Assembly: GCF_002947535.1 (NCBI RefSeq)
Contig: NZ_PUAP01000039.1
Location: 1 to 39,489 of the forward strand
Direction of reading: 5' to 3'
Origin: Enterococcus mundtii
GTDB lineage: Bacteria > Bacillota > Bacilli > Lactobacillales > Enterococcaceae
DNA length: 39,489 nt
Made by a program: the position numbers and the translations under genes. Numbering within the stretch: position 1 is the first letter of the stretch; each line of letters starts with the position of its first letter. Positions 6,654 to 13,377 of this stretch are shown piece by piece. The notes below the pieces were generated by a model. The model saw nothing but the letters and a program-made list of their open reading frames with translations. It ran no database searches and was not told the DNA's origin.

Positions 6654-6747
6654 TTTTTTGAGCGCTTCATATTTTTCATATCTACTCCTTTCTTTCGAAT
6701 TTCTCCCCCGAACATTTAATATTTTGAAAAGTTTAAATATTGTGAAA

Positions 6748-6776
6748 ATTATACCGAATCAATATATTTATATCAA
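6748..6776 (-). promoter_or_regulatory. Promoter of the leftward exported-protein/Sm-like operon
   Basis: Leftward TTGATA (+ strand 6771-6776), a 17-base spacer and TATAAT (6748-6753). The leader to ATG 6679 is about 60 bases. Confidence 0.75.
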
Positions 6777-6791
6777 ATAAATTTATCGAAC

Positions 6792-6824
6792 AAGCAAGTG
6801 GACTATAAATCCGTCCACTTGCTT
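6792..6824. terminator. Hairpin, likely terminator
   Basis: aagcaagtggac (6792-6803) pairs with gtccacttgctt (6813-6824), followed by an interrupted T-rich run. It lies between the leftward operon promoter and the rightward gene at 6864, so it may insulate divergent units. Confidence 0.55.
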
Positions 6825-6863
6825 ATTCTTGTTAGTTATCTTGTTTCAAGAGAAAGGATGGGA

Positions 6864-7220
6864 TTGACGAGAATGCCGCCGATCCATTCAACGTATTCGC
6901 TCTTAGACCAAGATATACCAGAAATCAAACACTCTAGCTTTGTTCAAGAAAATCAGCAGTTCAAACAAGAGTTTCTTTACTTTCACCACTTGTTTTCTTT
7001 GGGTCTGACGGCCATTAGCCATCCATATAAACCAGAAATCACCGATCGGAGACGAAAGATTTTTTTGATGCGTTTTGTCTACGGATTATCAATCAATCTT
7101 GTGAGCGATCGGATCCATTATCAGAAAAATGTGATCGTCGATGATTCTCAATCCAGCTTACTGCAGTTTGCGAATGCTTTGTCTATCCTGGTATTAAAAG
7201 AACAAGAGATCTCTGCCTGA
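6864..7220 (+). CDS. Conserved-looking plasmid protein of unknown function
   Basis: About 118 residues. Start at TTG 6864 is preferred because gaaagga (6852-6858) is at good spacing. ATG 6873 is an alternative, and a longer frame from 6798 overlaps the hairpin and is unlikely. The sequence is mixed, with an Arg-rich centre (EITDRRRKIFLMRFVYGLSI) and no membrane helix or Cys motif. I do not recognise the family. Position between plasmid-maintenance genes suggests an accessory plasmid protein. It is followed by the second candidate type I toxin locus. Confidence 0.6.
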   Translation: MTRMPPIHSTYSLLDQDIPEIKHSSFVQENQQFKQEFLYFHHLFSLGLTAISHPYKPEITDRRRKIFLMRFVYGLSINLVSDRIHYQKNVIVDDSQSSLLQFANALSILVLKEQEISA

Positions 7221-7344
7221 TCCTGGTATTTTTTTTCTATCGATCACTTCGGGTTGTGTCCACAACACGGTTTCTAAAGGAGCGGTGGTGGTGGCTGGAG
7301 CGACTGAAGGAACAAGCCTTTCGCTTGGATTTAGACATAAAAAA

Positions 7345-7380
7345 ACGCTAAAAGCCTTGATAAATATAGGTTTTTAGCGT
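7345..7380. terminator. Terminator hairpin upstream of second toxin locus
   Basis: acgctaaaa (7345-7353) pairs with ttttagcgt (7372-7380). An A-run before it means it can stop leftward transcription. It lies immediately upstream of the toxin promoter. Confidence 0.6.
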
Positions 7381-7386
7381 GAGTTA

Positions 7387-7395
7387 TGGTATAAT
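7387..7395 (+). promoter_or_regulatory. Extended -10 promoter of the candidate toxin mRNA
   Basis: TGG followed by TATAAT (7390-7395) forms an extended -10; the -35 is weak. Confidence 0.6.
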
Positions 7396-7453
7396 ATGAG
7401 TACAGTAAAGTTTGTGACGGTGGCGCTTTTTTTCGAAAGTGAGGTGGTGCATT

Positions 7454-7657
7454 ATGAATGTACTATCGAAATCTGAAGAAAGGAGTAGCCTTTTGCAAGA
7501 TGTGGATATAATCGGCATTTTGTTAGCAATAGCGCCTGTTTTATTAGCCTTCATTGGTTTAATCGAAGCATGTGTGAAACTAGCAGATACGATTATAAAC
7601 ACTCGTTCTTCTAAGCGTAAAAGCAAGAAGAAACGAAAAAAGAGTGCAAAAAAATAA
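7454..7657 (+). CDS. Candidate type I toxin: membrane helix plus highly basic tail
   Basis: 67 residues from ATG 7454 (SD gaggtgg), or 54 from TTG 7493, which has a stronger SD (aaaggag, 7480-7486). The body is one hydrophobic helix (IIGILLAIAPVLLAFIGLI) followed by a Lys/Arg/Ser tail (KRKSKKKRKKSAKK). This layout resembles YonT-type and related Gram-positive type I toxins. A consensus promoter on the opposite strand (7768-7796) drives an antisense RNA over the 3' end, with a bidirectional terminator at 7648-7690. gacggtggc in the leader (7416-7424) is exactly complementary to gccaccgtc downstream (7709-7717), allowing 5'-3' folding of a read-through mRNA. No known toxin family was matched with certainty. 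Confidence 0.65.
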   Translation: MNVLSKSEERSSLLQDVDIIGILLAIAPVLLAFIGLIEACVKLADTIINTRSSKRKSKKKRKKSAKK

Positions 7658-7690
7658 CCGTCAACTTTAGCCGGAGGACGATTATTTTTA
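7648..7690. terminator. Bidirectional terminator of second toxin locus
   Basis: aataaccgtc pairs with gacgattatt around an aactttagccggag loop, allowing one wobble. A-run on one side and T-run on the other let it work for both toxin mRNA and antisense RNA. Confidence 0.6.
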
Positions 7691-7729
7691 AAAAAATAAT
7701 TTAAACTGGCCACCGTCTTAAACGGTGCT

Positions 7730-7762
7730 GTAGGGGAGTTGTTTACGCAACTCCTCTTTACA
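7730..7762 (+). terminator. Second, downstream terminator of toxin mRNA
   Basis: ggggagttg and caactcctc form a hairpin followed by tttac. A transcript ending here would include the gccaccgtc segment able to pair with the toxin leader. Confidence 0.5.
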
Positions 7763-7767
7763 TAGTA

Positions 7768-7796
7768 ATTATAGCAAGATTTCAGTGAAATATCAA
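7768..7796 (-). promoter_or_regulatory. Promoter of antisense RNA
   Basis: Leftward TTGATA (+ strand 7791-7796), a 17-base spacer and TATAAT (7768-7773). Confidence 0.75.
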
Positions 7797-7809
7797 CCTT
7801 TTGCTCTAC

Positions 7810-7885
7810 AGACGTGCCTTGCACGTCTATTTTTTTTGCCCTCCTAAGTTGTGGAGGCGGCTGGAACGTGGAGGGCAAAAAAGAT
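7810..7885. terminator. Two adjacent terminator-like hairpins
   Basis: agacgtgc/gcacgtct (7810-7817, 7821-7828) is followed by a long T-run. A larger hairpin follows with arms ttttttgccctcc and ggagggcaaaaaa, from about 7832 to 7882. Together they isolate the toxin locus from the broken methyltransferase gene. Confidence 0.65.
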
Positions 7886-8014
7886 CGCTTTTCTTTCTTA
7901 AAAAAGGTTTAAGTACCACCATTGTTCCTCAATTTAACCATCCTTTTTCTCGGTATTCTTAATCCATCAGGTACTTGAAATACCTTTCATGCGCATGAAG
8001 AAACTGAGTGAACA

Positions 8015-8625
8015 ATGGGAAATGGTACAACAGAAAATAAAGGCACCTTTTTAGATCTTTTTTCAGGAATCGGAGGATTTCGTTTAGGGATGGAACAAGC
8101 TGGCTACCGATGAGTTGGGTATTGTGAGATCGACGGCCATGCCAGAAAAAGTTATCAATCAATTTTTGACACAAAACAGGAGGTAGAAATGCATGATATC
8201 ACAAAACTTTCAGATGGATTTATTCGAGGAATCGGACGTGTGGACATTAACACGGGAGGATTTCCGTGCCAAGCTTTCAGCCTTGCAGGAAAAAGAAAAG
8301 GTTTTTCAGATACTAGAGTAACTCTCTTTTTTGAGATTTCACGCTTCGCATCTATCTTGCGACCTAAGCTTTTATACCTTGAAAACGTCAAAGGACTCCT
8401 CAACCATGAACGAGGGGCTACGTTTGAGACGATCCTCCGAACCCTGGATGAATTGGGGTATGACGTGGAATGGCAACTGTTTAACAGCAAAGAGTTTGTC
8501 GCCCAAAACAGAGATCGTGTATTTATTGTCGGACATCTTAGAGGGTCAGGTACCAAAAAGATTTTTCCTCTCACAAGAGAAGGAGGATCAGCTGATCAAA
8601 AATCAGGAAGGATCCATTTAGCTGG
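8015..8625 (+). pseudogene. C5-cytosine DNA methyltransferase, broken and 3'-truncated
   Basis: Motif I DLFSGIGGFRLG (about 8052-8087), motif IV GGFPCQAFS with the catalytic Cys (near 8260), motif VI ENVKGL (8380) and motif VIII QNRDRVFIVG (8505) identify a Dcm-type enzyme acting on DNA cytosine C5. Reading from 8015, a TGA interrupts the frame after EQAGYR (8111-8113). The open part after it still holds motif IV onward, but the target-recognition domain and motifs IX-X are missing: similarity stops near 8620, where a thioredoxin-like fragment begins. An alternative start at ATG 8022 is in another frame. No partner endonuclease is visible. It is almost certainly non-functional. Confidence 0.85.
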
Positions 8626-8633
8626 AACGACAC

Positions 8634-8876
8634 ATGCAGCGAAGAGAATCTTGTCCGTATTGCAATGCATTTGCTCCTAAACTATTTTTATCTTCTCAAT
8701 ATGAAGATAAAAAATTCTTGATTATAGATACGGACACAAAAGAAACTAATCCTTCTACTTTATGGTATATTAATGAGTTAGAGATAACCGAAGTTCCAAC
8801 TATAGTAAATATGAAAACTAAAGAGCGCTTATCTTATACCGATCAAATTGGTAGCATAAATAATTTTTTAGAATAG
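8634..8876 (+). CDS. Thioredoxin-like protein, N-terminally truncated
   Basis: 80 residues. The CPYC redox motif (ESCPYCNAFAPKL, residues 6-18) and a cis-Pro loop (EVPTIVN) mark a thioredoxin fold like the small thioredoxin-like accessory proteins found near bacteriocin genes. Normally one beta-strand and a helix precede the CPYC motif. Here only five residues do, an in-frame stop lies just upstream, no SD is visible, and the upstream DNA is methyltransferase remnant. The gene was therefore joined to foreign DNA at about 8620-8640 and is probably inactive or poorly expressed. Ten bases separate it from the next membrane gene, so both came from one operon. Confidence 0.7.
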   Translation: MQRRESCPYCNAFAPKLFLSSQYEDKKFLIIDTDTKETNPSTLWYINELEITEVPTIVNMKTKERLSYTDQIGSINNFLE

Positions 8877-8886
8877 AGGTTGATTG

Positions 8887-9159
8887 ATGTTAGAAAATAT
8901 CGTGTTTTTTCTTACTGTTGTCCCATTTTTGCTACAAGTGTTTTTGTTACTTATAGTCTATAAAAAGGATAATAATCGAGAAAAATATAAAAATTACTTG
9001 CTTTATATAATTACTATATTGAATATCATTTCAGTTCTTGCATTTTCTGTAATGCAAGGATACCTTGTAGATGCGTACGTAATTGAATCAACATACGTAA
9101 TGTTCGTCCCTGCAGTCCTAACAGGAATCGCTGCTTTAATTACATTTATAAAGATCTAA
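8887..9159 (+). CDS. Small membrane protein, three helices
   Basis: 90 residues from ATG 8887 (agaggt SD at 8875-8880). Three hydrophobic segments (about residues 4-24, 38-60 and 70-90) separated by a charged loop (KKDNNREKYKN). It follows the truncated thioredoxin-like gene by 10 bases and precedes a terminator at 9166. Such pairs occur in bacteriocin accessory or immunity regions, but no bacteriocin precursor or transporter is present here, so the assignment is only a suggestion. Its promoter was probably lost with the 5' part of the operon. Confidence 0.6.
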   Translation: MLENIVFFLTVVPFLLQVFLLLIVYKKDNNREKYKNYLLYIITILNIISVLAFSVMQGYLVDAYVIESTYVMFVPAVLTGIAALITFIKI

Positions 9160-9165
9160 TTAGAA

Positions 9166-9193
9166 AGAGGACAATTATTGTTCTCTTTTTTGT
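9166..9193 (+). terminator. Intrinsic terminator
   Basis: agaggaca pairs with tgttctct (one wobble) and is followed by tttttt. It ends the thioredoxin-like/membrane protein operon. Confidence 0.7.
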
Positions 9194-9290
9194 TAGGATA
9201 TGGTGCTCTTGATATTGTCAATTCATTGTGCCGCTAAGACAAAAATAGATGAGAATAATATGGCTTTCTATTTTCAAGTTTAATACAAAA

Positions 9291-9367
9291 GGGTCAGAAA
9301 CTTAATTAGTTTTTGACACATGATTAAATTCGCGATATAATAGGCTTGAGATCGTTTCAGAAACTTA
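9291..9367. promoter_or_regulatory. Candidate resolvase sites overlapping a strong promoter
   Basis: gggtcagaaact (9291) and agtttttgac (9308-9317) form an inverted repeat with arms of about 10 bases. A third related box, tttcagaaactta, lies at 9355-9367. Between them is a perfect promoter: ttgaca (9313-9318), 17 bases, tataat (9336-9341). A closely similar inverted repeat occurs at 19053-19080, upstream of another serine-resolvase gene. The arrangement suggests res subsites through which the downstream resolvase both recombines and represses its own operon. Confidence 0.5.
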
Positions 9368-9392
9368 TGTCATAAAGTTAAGGGGATTTTGT

Positions 9393-9998
9393 ATGATTTT
9401 AGAGAATAAATTGGGTTTAACCAATCAAGTTGAGTTGGCAAAAGCAGAAGAAAAACTCAGTAAGCAAAAAGCGAAGGAATTATACGATTCGGGGAAAATA
9501 AATGAAATCGAAGTCGGCACGTTTAAAGGCTTATCAGAAATTCATGATTTTCTCTTTTCAGAAATCTACGATTTTGCAGGAAAAATTCGAACGGTCAATA
9601 TCGCAAAAGGAAATTTTCGATTTGCACCGGTCATGTACCTGGAACATTCGTTAAAGCATATTGATCAAATGCCGCAAACTTCTTTTGACGAGATTATTAA
9701 AAAATACGTGGAAATGAATATCGCTCACCCGTTTCGTGAAGGAAATGGACGAAGCACTAGAATTTGGCTGGATCTCATTTTGAAAGAAGTATTGCAAAAA
9801 GTTGTCGACTGGAACTTAATCGATAAAGCAGACTATCTTTCCGCAATGGAGCGCAGTCCAATAAATGACTTAGAAATACGCTATTTAATTTCTAACGCTC
9901 TGACTGATAAAATTGACGATCGCGAGTTATATATGAAAGGAATCGATGTCAGCTATTTCTATGAAGGTTACTCGGAGTATACGATCGATGAATTGTAA
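9393..9998 (+). CDS. Class III Fic-domain protein (AMP-transferase type)
   Basis: 201 residues. The Fic motif [12 protein letters not shown] (112-123) is complete, including the catalytic His112. Upstream is the beta-flap region typical of Fic proteins ([15 protein letters not shown], about 65-79). Near the C-terminus SYFYEG (187-192) fits the inhibitory motif [S/T]xxxE[G/N], which places it in class III, where the autoinhibitory helix is C-terminal as in Neisseria Fic. Such enzymes AMPylate target proteins when the helix is released, and some act as plasmid toxins. A consensus promoter and SD (aagggg) precede ATG 9393. The resolvase gene follows by 15 bases in the same operon. No separate antitoxin gene is needed for class III. 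Confidence 0.85.
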   Translation: MILENKLGLTNQVELAKAEEKLSKQKAKELYDSGKINEIEVGTFKGLSEIHDFLFSEIYDFAGKIRTVNIAKGNFRFAPVMYLEHSLKHIDQMPQTSFDEIIKKYVEMNIAHPFREGNGRSTRIWLDLILKEVLQKVVDWNLIDKADYLSAMERSPINDLEIRYLISNALTDKIDDRELYMKGIDVSYFYEGYSEYTIDEL

Positions 9999-10013
9999 GA
10001 GCAGGTGGATTAA

Positions 10014-10589
10014 ATGACAAAATATGGCTATGCGCGTGTTTCAACTGCTTCTCAAAGTACAAAGGAACAGATTCAGCAGTTGCTTGAGAACGGTGTTGAG
10101 ATGAAGAATATTTTCTCTGAAAAATTTACAGGTACAAAACGAGATCGGCCAAAGTTTAATCAGCTGTTGGCTGGTCTGAAGCCTGGAGACGAAATCGTTG
10201 TTACTAAACTTGATCGTTTTGCGCGTAATACGAGAGAAGCTTTGGATATCATTGAACCTTTACTCGATAATAACGTCACGATCAAGGTATTGAATCTTGG
10301 AACAATCGAAAATACGTCGATGGGTCGAATGGTTACACGAACGTTATTGAGTGTAGCAGAAATGGAACGTGATATGATCGTAGAACGTACGCAAGAAGGA
10401 AAAATGTTTGCAAGAAAGAATAACCCGAACTTTAAGGAAGGACGTCCGAAAGCTACAATCACTCCAAAAAAACGGCACGCATATGAACTTCTTATTTCAG
10501 GAAAATCATATAAAGAGGTTGAATCCATAACCGGTTTCAGTCGAAGTACGCTTTTCAGAATTAAGAAAAAAATTGAGGAGGGGGATTAA
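10014..10589 (+). CDS. Serine resolvase/invertase (Tn3-family type)
   Basis: 191 residues. YARVS with catalytic Ser10 at the N-terminus, [18 protein letters not shown] and [17 protein letters not shown] cover the resolvase catalytic domain to about residue 130. The C-terminal helix-turn-helix ([21 protein letters not shown], ending about 186) is intact. Length is normal for small plasmid resolvases. It would resolve plasmid multimers or cointegrates at res sites such as the repeats at 9291-9367. It is co-transcribed with the Fic gene. SD is gcaggtgg before ATG 10014. Confidence 0.9.
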   Translation: MTKYGYARVSTASQSTKEQIQQLLENGVEMKNIFSEKFTGTKRDRPKFNQLLAGLKPGDEIVVTKLDRFARNTREALDIIEPLLDNNVTIKVLNLGTIENTSMGRMVTRTLLSVAEMERDMIVERTQEGKMFARKNNPNFKEGRPKATITPKKRHAYELLISGKSYKEVESITGFSRSTLFRIKKKIEEGD

Positions 10590-10591
10590 GT

Positions 10592-10756
10592 ATGGATGAA
10601 AAAAAGTGTATTTGAGAAACGCTGGCAACTAGCTTCTACGAATTATATGCATTTCATATTAACGGATTTATCACCGATTATGCGGATACAGAAGAGTCTA
10701 AGCGAGAAAATTGTCTCGAATTCAGTGATGAAGGGTTCATCCCCGCTCAACAATAG
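10592..10756 (+). pseudogene. Small gene with in-frame TGA, third gene of the Fic/resolvase operon
   Basis: Immediately after the resolvase, with a strong SD (gaggaggggg) overlapping its end, the frame reads MDEKKCI, TGA (10613-10615), then ETLATSFYELYAFHINGFIT and on to EGFIPAQQ and TAG, 55 codons in all. Only one stop interrupts it. It would be a small acidic protein of unknown function. The codon at the stop may once have been Trp or Cys. The IS3 element lies just downstream. Confidence 0.5.
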
Positions 10757-10832
10757 TGTCAGGAATGATGTTAGGATGATTTCATGGACACGTTTTGGTA
10801 GAATTTAACTACTAAGAAAAGGACGTGTCAAA

Positions 10833-11096
10833 ATGACAAAGCATCAAAAAAGATATGATGAAAACTTCAAGAAAATGGTCGTTGAGCTGCACCAATCTGG
10901 TCAATCGGTGGAACAGCTGGCAAGTGAATATGGGATTGCCTCACAAACAATCTACCGCTGGATCAAGCTTTATGCTAAAAACAGTGAGACTGGCATGTCA
11001 GAGGCCGAGATGATCACTTTGAAAAAAGAATTGGCAAAAATGAAAGAAGAGAACGCCATCATAAAAAAGGCCTTGACCATATTCGCTCAAAAGTAG
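10833..11096 (+). CDS. IS3-family OrfA (DNA-binding, helix-turn-helix and leucine zipper)
   Basis: 87 residues. YDENFKKMVVELHQSGQSVE begins an HTH_Tnp_1-type domain continuing through YGIASQTIYRWIK, which binds the element ends. It is followed by a heptad region (EAEMITLKKELAKMKEENAI) used for dimerisation. The 3' end holds the slippery sequence A AAA AAG (11063-11069), where a -1 shift joins OrfA to OrfB. SD is aaaagga before ATG 10833. Confidence 0.9.
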   Translation: MTKHQKRYDENFKKMVVELHQSGQSVEQLASEYGIASQTIYRWIKLYAKNSETGMSEAEMITLKKELAKMKEENAIIKKALTIFAQK

Positions 11097-11971
11097 ACCA
11101 GACTGAAGTAATCGGATTTATCGAAGAAAACAGCGACGCTCACAGCGTCAAAAACATGTGTGCAGTACTGGATCTTCCGCGTTCCAGCTATTACGAGCGC
11201 ATCAATCGCAAACCTTCCAACCATCATATCGAAACGAAACGCTTGGATACCTTGATCACAACGATCTATTGGGAAGCCAAGGGCCGCTATGGTGCACCCA
11301 AAATTTGGCAAAAATTGCGGCAAGACGGCGAAATGATTTCTTTGAAACGTGTTCAAAAACGCATGAAAGCACTCGGTCTGCGTTCCATCACTGTTAAAAA
11401 ATGGCGTCCGGTCAAGGTTGAAAAAGACGATACACAGCGGAAAAATTTATTGAAGCAAGATTTTACGACAACTGGTTTGAATCAAAAATGGGTCACCGAT
11501 ATTACCTATATTCATACGAAATTGGACGGCTGGTGCTATTTGTCAACGATCCAAGATCTGCACACAAAGAAAATCATCGGCTGGACTTTCGGCAAGCAGA
11601 TGACGACAGATTTGGTTATGGATACCTTAACCAACGCGCTTTTGAATCAAGCATCAGGCAGCGGTTTGATCTTGCATTCTGATCAGGGTTCGCAATATAC
11701 CAGCAAGATATACGAAGAAAAGCTGGAGTCGCTTGGTATCGCGCATTCATTCAGTCGTAAAGGCTGTCCTTACGATAATGCAGGGATCGAGTCGTTTCAT
11801 GCCAGCATCAAAAAAGAAGAAGTCTATCCACAAGAATACCGCGATTACAATGAAGCGCATCGTTCGCTCTTCCAGTATATCGAAGGTTTCTACAATCGTA
11901 GCCGCATCCACAGCAGCATCGGCTATTTGACGCCAAATCAGATGGAGCAGCGGGCATTACAGGTCTCGTGA
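11063..11971 (+). CDS. IS3-family OrfB, DDE transposase, made by -1 frameshift from OrfA
   Basis: The orfB frame is open from the slippery site (11063) to TGA at 11969-11971, so the fused OrfAB protein is complete. An internal ATG (11156) could give OrfB alone. Catalytic DDE residues lie in KWVTDITYIHT, ILHSDQGSQYTS and NAGIESFHASIKKE, with the conserved RIHSSIGYLTP near the end. It cuts and joins the IS ends. No inactivating change is visible. Confidence 0.9.
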   Translation, partial: KKGLDHIRSKVDQTEVIGFIEENSDAHSVKNMCAVLDLPRSSYYERINRKPSNHHIETKRLDTLITTIYWEAKGRYGAPKIWQKLRQDGEMISLKRVQKRMKALGLRSITVKKWRPVKVEKDDTQRKNLLKQDFTTTGLNQKWVTDITYIHTKLDGWCYLSTIQDLHTKKIIGWTFGKQMTTDLVMDTLTNALLNQASGSGLILHSDQGSQYTSKIYEEKLESLGIAHSFSRKGCPYDNAGIESFHASIKKEEVYPQEYRDYNEAHRSLFQYIEGFYNRSRIHSSIGYLTPNQMEQRALQVS

Positions 11972-11989
11972 TCCACTCCACTCACATTT

Positions 11990-12115
11990 TTTTGGCGAAT
12001 TTTCAGCGGTTTAAAACCACCATCGCTTCGATCAGCGGTCAAGCGGTTTTGGCTTGACCGCTGATCGAAACGATGGGACACTCACCCGCTGGAAAGTTTC
12101 GCAAAAAATTTCTCA
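11990..12115. repeat. Large nested inverted repeat inside the IS right end
   Basis: The core tcgatcagcggtcaagc is matched by gcttgaccgctgatcga around a seven-base loop (about 12032-12070). Outer arms (ttttttggcgaa with ttcgcaaaaaa; tcagcggt with acccgctgg) extend it imperfectly to more than 100 bases. It may stop outside transcription from passing through the element. The rest of the gene-free stretch 11972-12461 holds the IS right end, a terminator (12293-12337) and no coding sequence I can support. Confidence 0.6.
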
Positions 12116-12292
12116 CAAAATGTGTCCAAGATATTGACTCAAATCCATAGATCAGGTAGCTTTGGCCAAAGAAAGATTAATAAAACAGTAACACAAGATT
12201 TAAGAAATTGACTTATCACTTGTTAGATGAGGATGACGGTAATTATCGAAAGTTGCTCTCTAGCCAACATGCTCGAAGTCACAGTAAGTGTT

Positions 12293-12337
12293 AAAAAAGC
12301 CCAATCTACGGAGTTCAGCGTAGGTCGGGCTTTTTTA
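12293..12337. terminator. Bidirectional terminator
   Basis: aaaaaagccc...cctacg type stem: agcccaatctacg with cgtaggtcgggct, flanked by A-run and T-run. Confidence 0.75.
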
Positions 12338-12461
12338 TTGAAACAAATTATCGAATTTCGCGACTATAATGTATCATGATTTTCAATAATTTGAGAATAG
12401 CGGCGTTTCGGTGAAGAACTACTCTCTTCAGAGGGTTGGCTCAACCCGGCATGTTTTTGAT

Positions 12462-13205
12462 TTATTTTTTTAAATTATGTATCGATTTTGCAAGGTACTC
12501 AATAATAAATAGTGGAGGTAATTGTGAAGTAATATCCTGTTCCCATAACTTTTCTTCTGCAACATAGTAAGGGATATTTACGCTAGATAACTTGGCAATT
12601 GTTGAATTAGCACTATTTGTAATTGAAATGATCGGTGTATCTTTGAAACTATAGCTGCTGAGATAATGAATGATCTCTTTTGTTTCGCCAGAAACAGAAA
12701 GAGCAATGACACAAGAATTTTCGAGTAGCTGTTTGGATAGATAGTTTCTAGGATTTGTAATGGGGTCTTCGATTCGTAAAGCCATCTGAAAGACGGATGA
12801 AAAGTATAAAGCACCATATTCTGCCATGATATTGGAGGAGCCCACACCTAAAAAGAGAATGAGTTCCTTATTCATAATAATAGAAATAGCGTCGTTTATT
12901 CTTTCCTGGAAGTGCTGTTCATTGACACGGGACAAGAAATTAATATGACTGGAGGTATCGATCAGAATCTTTTCCGATCGTTTTTTTTCCTCAGCTAAGA
13001 ATAAACGTAATCGGATTCTGAATTCTGAAAAGCCTTGGCATTCAAATTTCGTGCAAAATCGTTGGATTGTCGCAACGCTTGTAAATGTATTTTCAGCTAA
13101 TTCTCGTATCCTCATAAAGACAACTTTATCGATATGATCGACGACATAATTGTAAATCGTATAATCAAGAGGAGACAAGTCCGGTGTTTTTTCTAAAAAA
13201 AGCAT
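12462..13205 (-). CDS. RpiR/MurR-family transcription regulator of the beta-glucoside locus
   Basis: 247 residues. Residues 1-75 form the RpiR-type helix-turn-helix (AENTFTSVATIQRFCTKFEC near 42-61). Residues about 110-240 are a SIS domain (LFLGVGSSNIMAEYGALYFS, later SVSGETKEIIHYL), which senses a sugar phosphate. It is transcribed away from the GH4 gene. The shared 170-base gap holds a cre-like box (13261-13274) and an imperfect palindrome near 13234-13257. The arrangement suggests it controls the rightward operon in response to a phosphorylated beta-glucoside, together with CcpA. Start is ATG 13205, preceded leftward by agaagggg. Confidence 0.9.
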   Translation of the reverse strand: MLFLEKTPDLSPLDYTIYNYVVDHIDKVVFMRIRELAENTFTSVATIQRFCTKFECQGFSEFRIRLRLFLAEEKKRSEKILIDTSSHINFLSRVNEQHFQERINDAISIIMNKELILFLGVGSSNIMAEYGALYFSSVFQMALRIEDPITNPRNYLSKQLLENSCVIALSVSGETKEIIHYLSSYSFKDTPIISITNSANSTIAKLSSVNIPYYVAEEKLWEQDITSQLPPLFIIEYLAKSIHNLKK

Positions 13206-13260
13206 AGTATTTCCCCTTCTCTAAAAAATACGGTACGTATCTTTCGTGATACACGTATTA

Positions 13261-13274
13261 TTATAGCGTTTACA
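13261..13274 (-). promoter_or_regulatory. Candidate cre (CcpA) site
   Basis: Read leftward the site is tgtaaacgctataa, which fits the cre consensus TGWAANCGNTNWCA at every defined position but one. It lies between the divergent RpiR and GH4 genes, as expected for catabolite repression of sugar genes. Confidence 0.55.
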
Positions 13275-13377
13275 TATCTGTAAGTAAAGAATAGGTATAA
13301 ACATCAAACGTAGATGCTATACTGCAGCCATGAGATAGAAAATTCCATTATCAAATTAGATCGTAGAGGTGCAAAAG

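Larger units (their letters stand above)
7645..7762 (-). ncRNA. Candidate antisense antitoxin RNA
   Basis: A leftward promoter of near-consensus quality starts an RNA at about 7761 that runs over the 3' end of the toxin mRNA. It would end at the hairpin at 7648-7685, where the leftward strand shows a 10-bp stem and a T-run. Length would be about 115-120 nt. Overlap at the 3' end resembles txpA/RatA and bsrG/SR4. No ORF lies inside it. Confidence 0.55.
10785..12128 (+). mobile_element. IS3-family insertion sequence (IS150-like organisation)
   Basis: About 1.34 kb bounded by imperfect inverted repeats: TGGACACGTTTTG at the left (from 10785), and its counterpart GTGTCCA at the right end (12122-12128) preceded by cacaaaat. 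It holds overlapping orfA and orfB with a canonical -1 slippery heptamer. The flanking bases (ttca to the left, agat to the right) do not show a direct repeat, so either the ends are slightly mis-placed or recombination has changed one flank. Between orfB and the right end lies a large nested inverted repeat (about 11990-12115). Confidence 0.85.

Noticed and set aside
7272-7375. Tiny ORF after aaaggag (GTG-rich start)
   Set aside because: The roughly 30-codon frame has no recognisable pattern and runs into the terminator at 7345; competing frames look equally plausible.
7384-7878. 164-codon leftward frame
   Set aside because: Antisense to the candidate toxin, crossing two terminators and the antisense promoter; better explained by the RNA-regulated locus.
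1-9000. Plasmid replication initiator or relaxase
   Set aside because: DUF536-like and small DNA-binding proteins hint at a nearby rep gene, but none of the frames shows a Rep or relaxase motif.
8634-9159. Bacteriocin gene cluster
   Set aside because: Thioredoxin-like and small membrane proteins resemble accessory genes, but there is no precursor peptide, leader or exporter.
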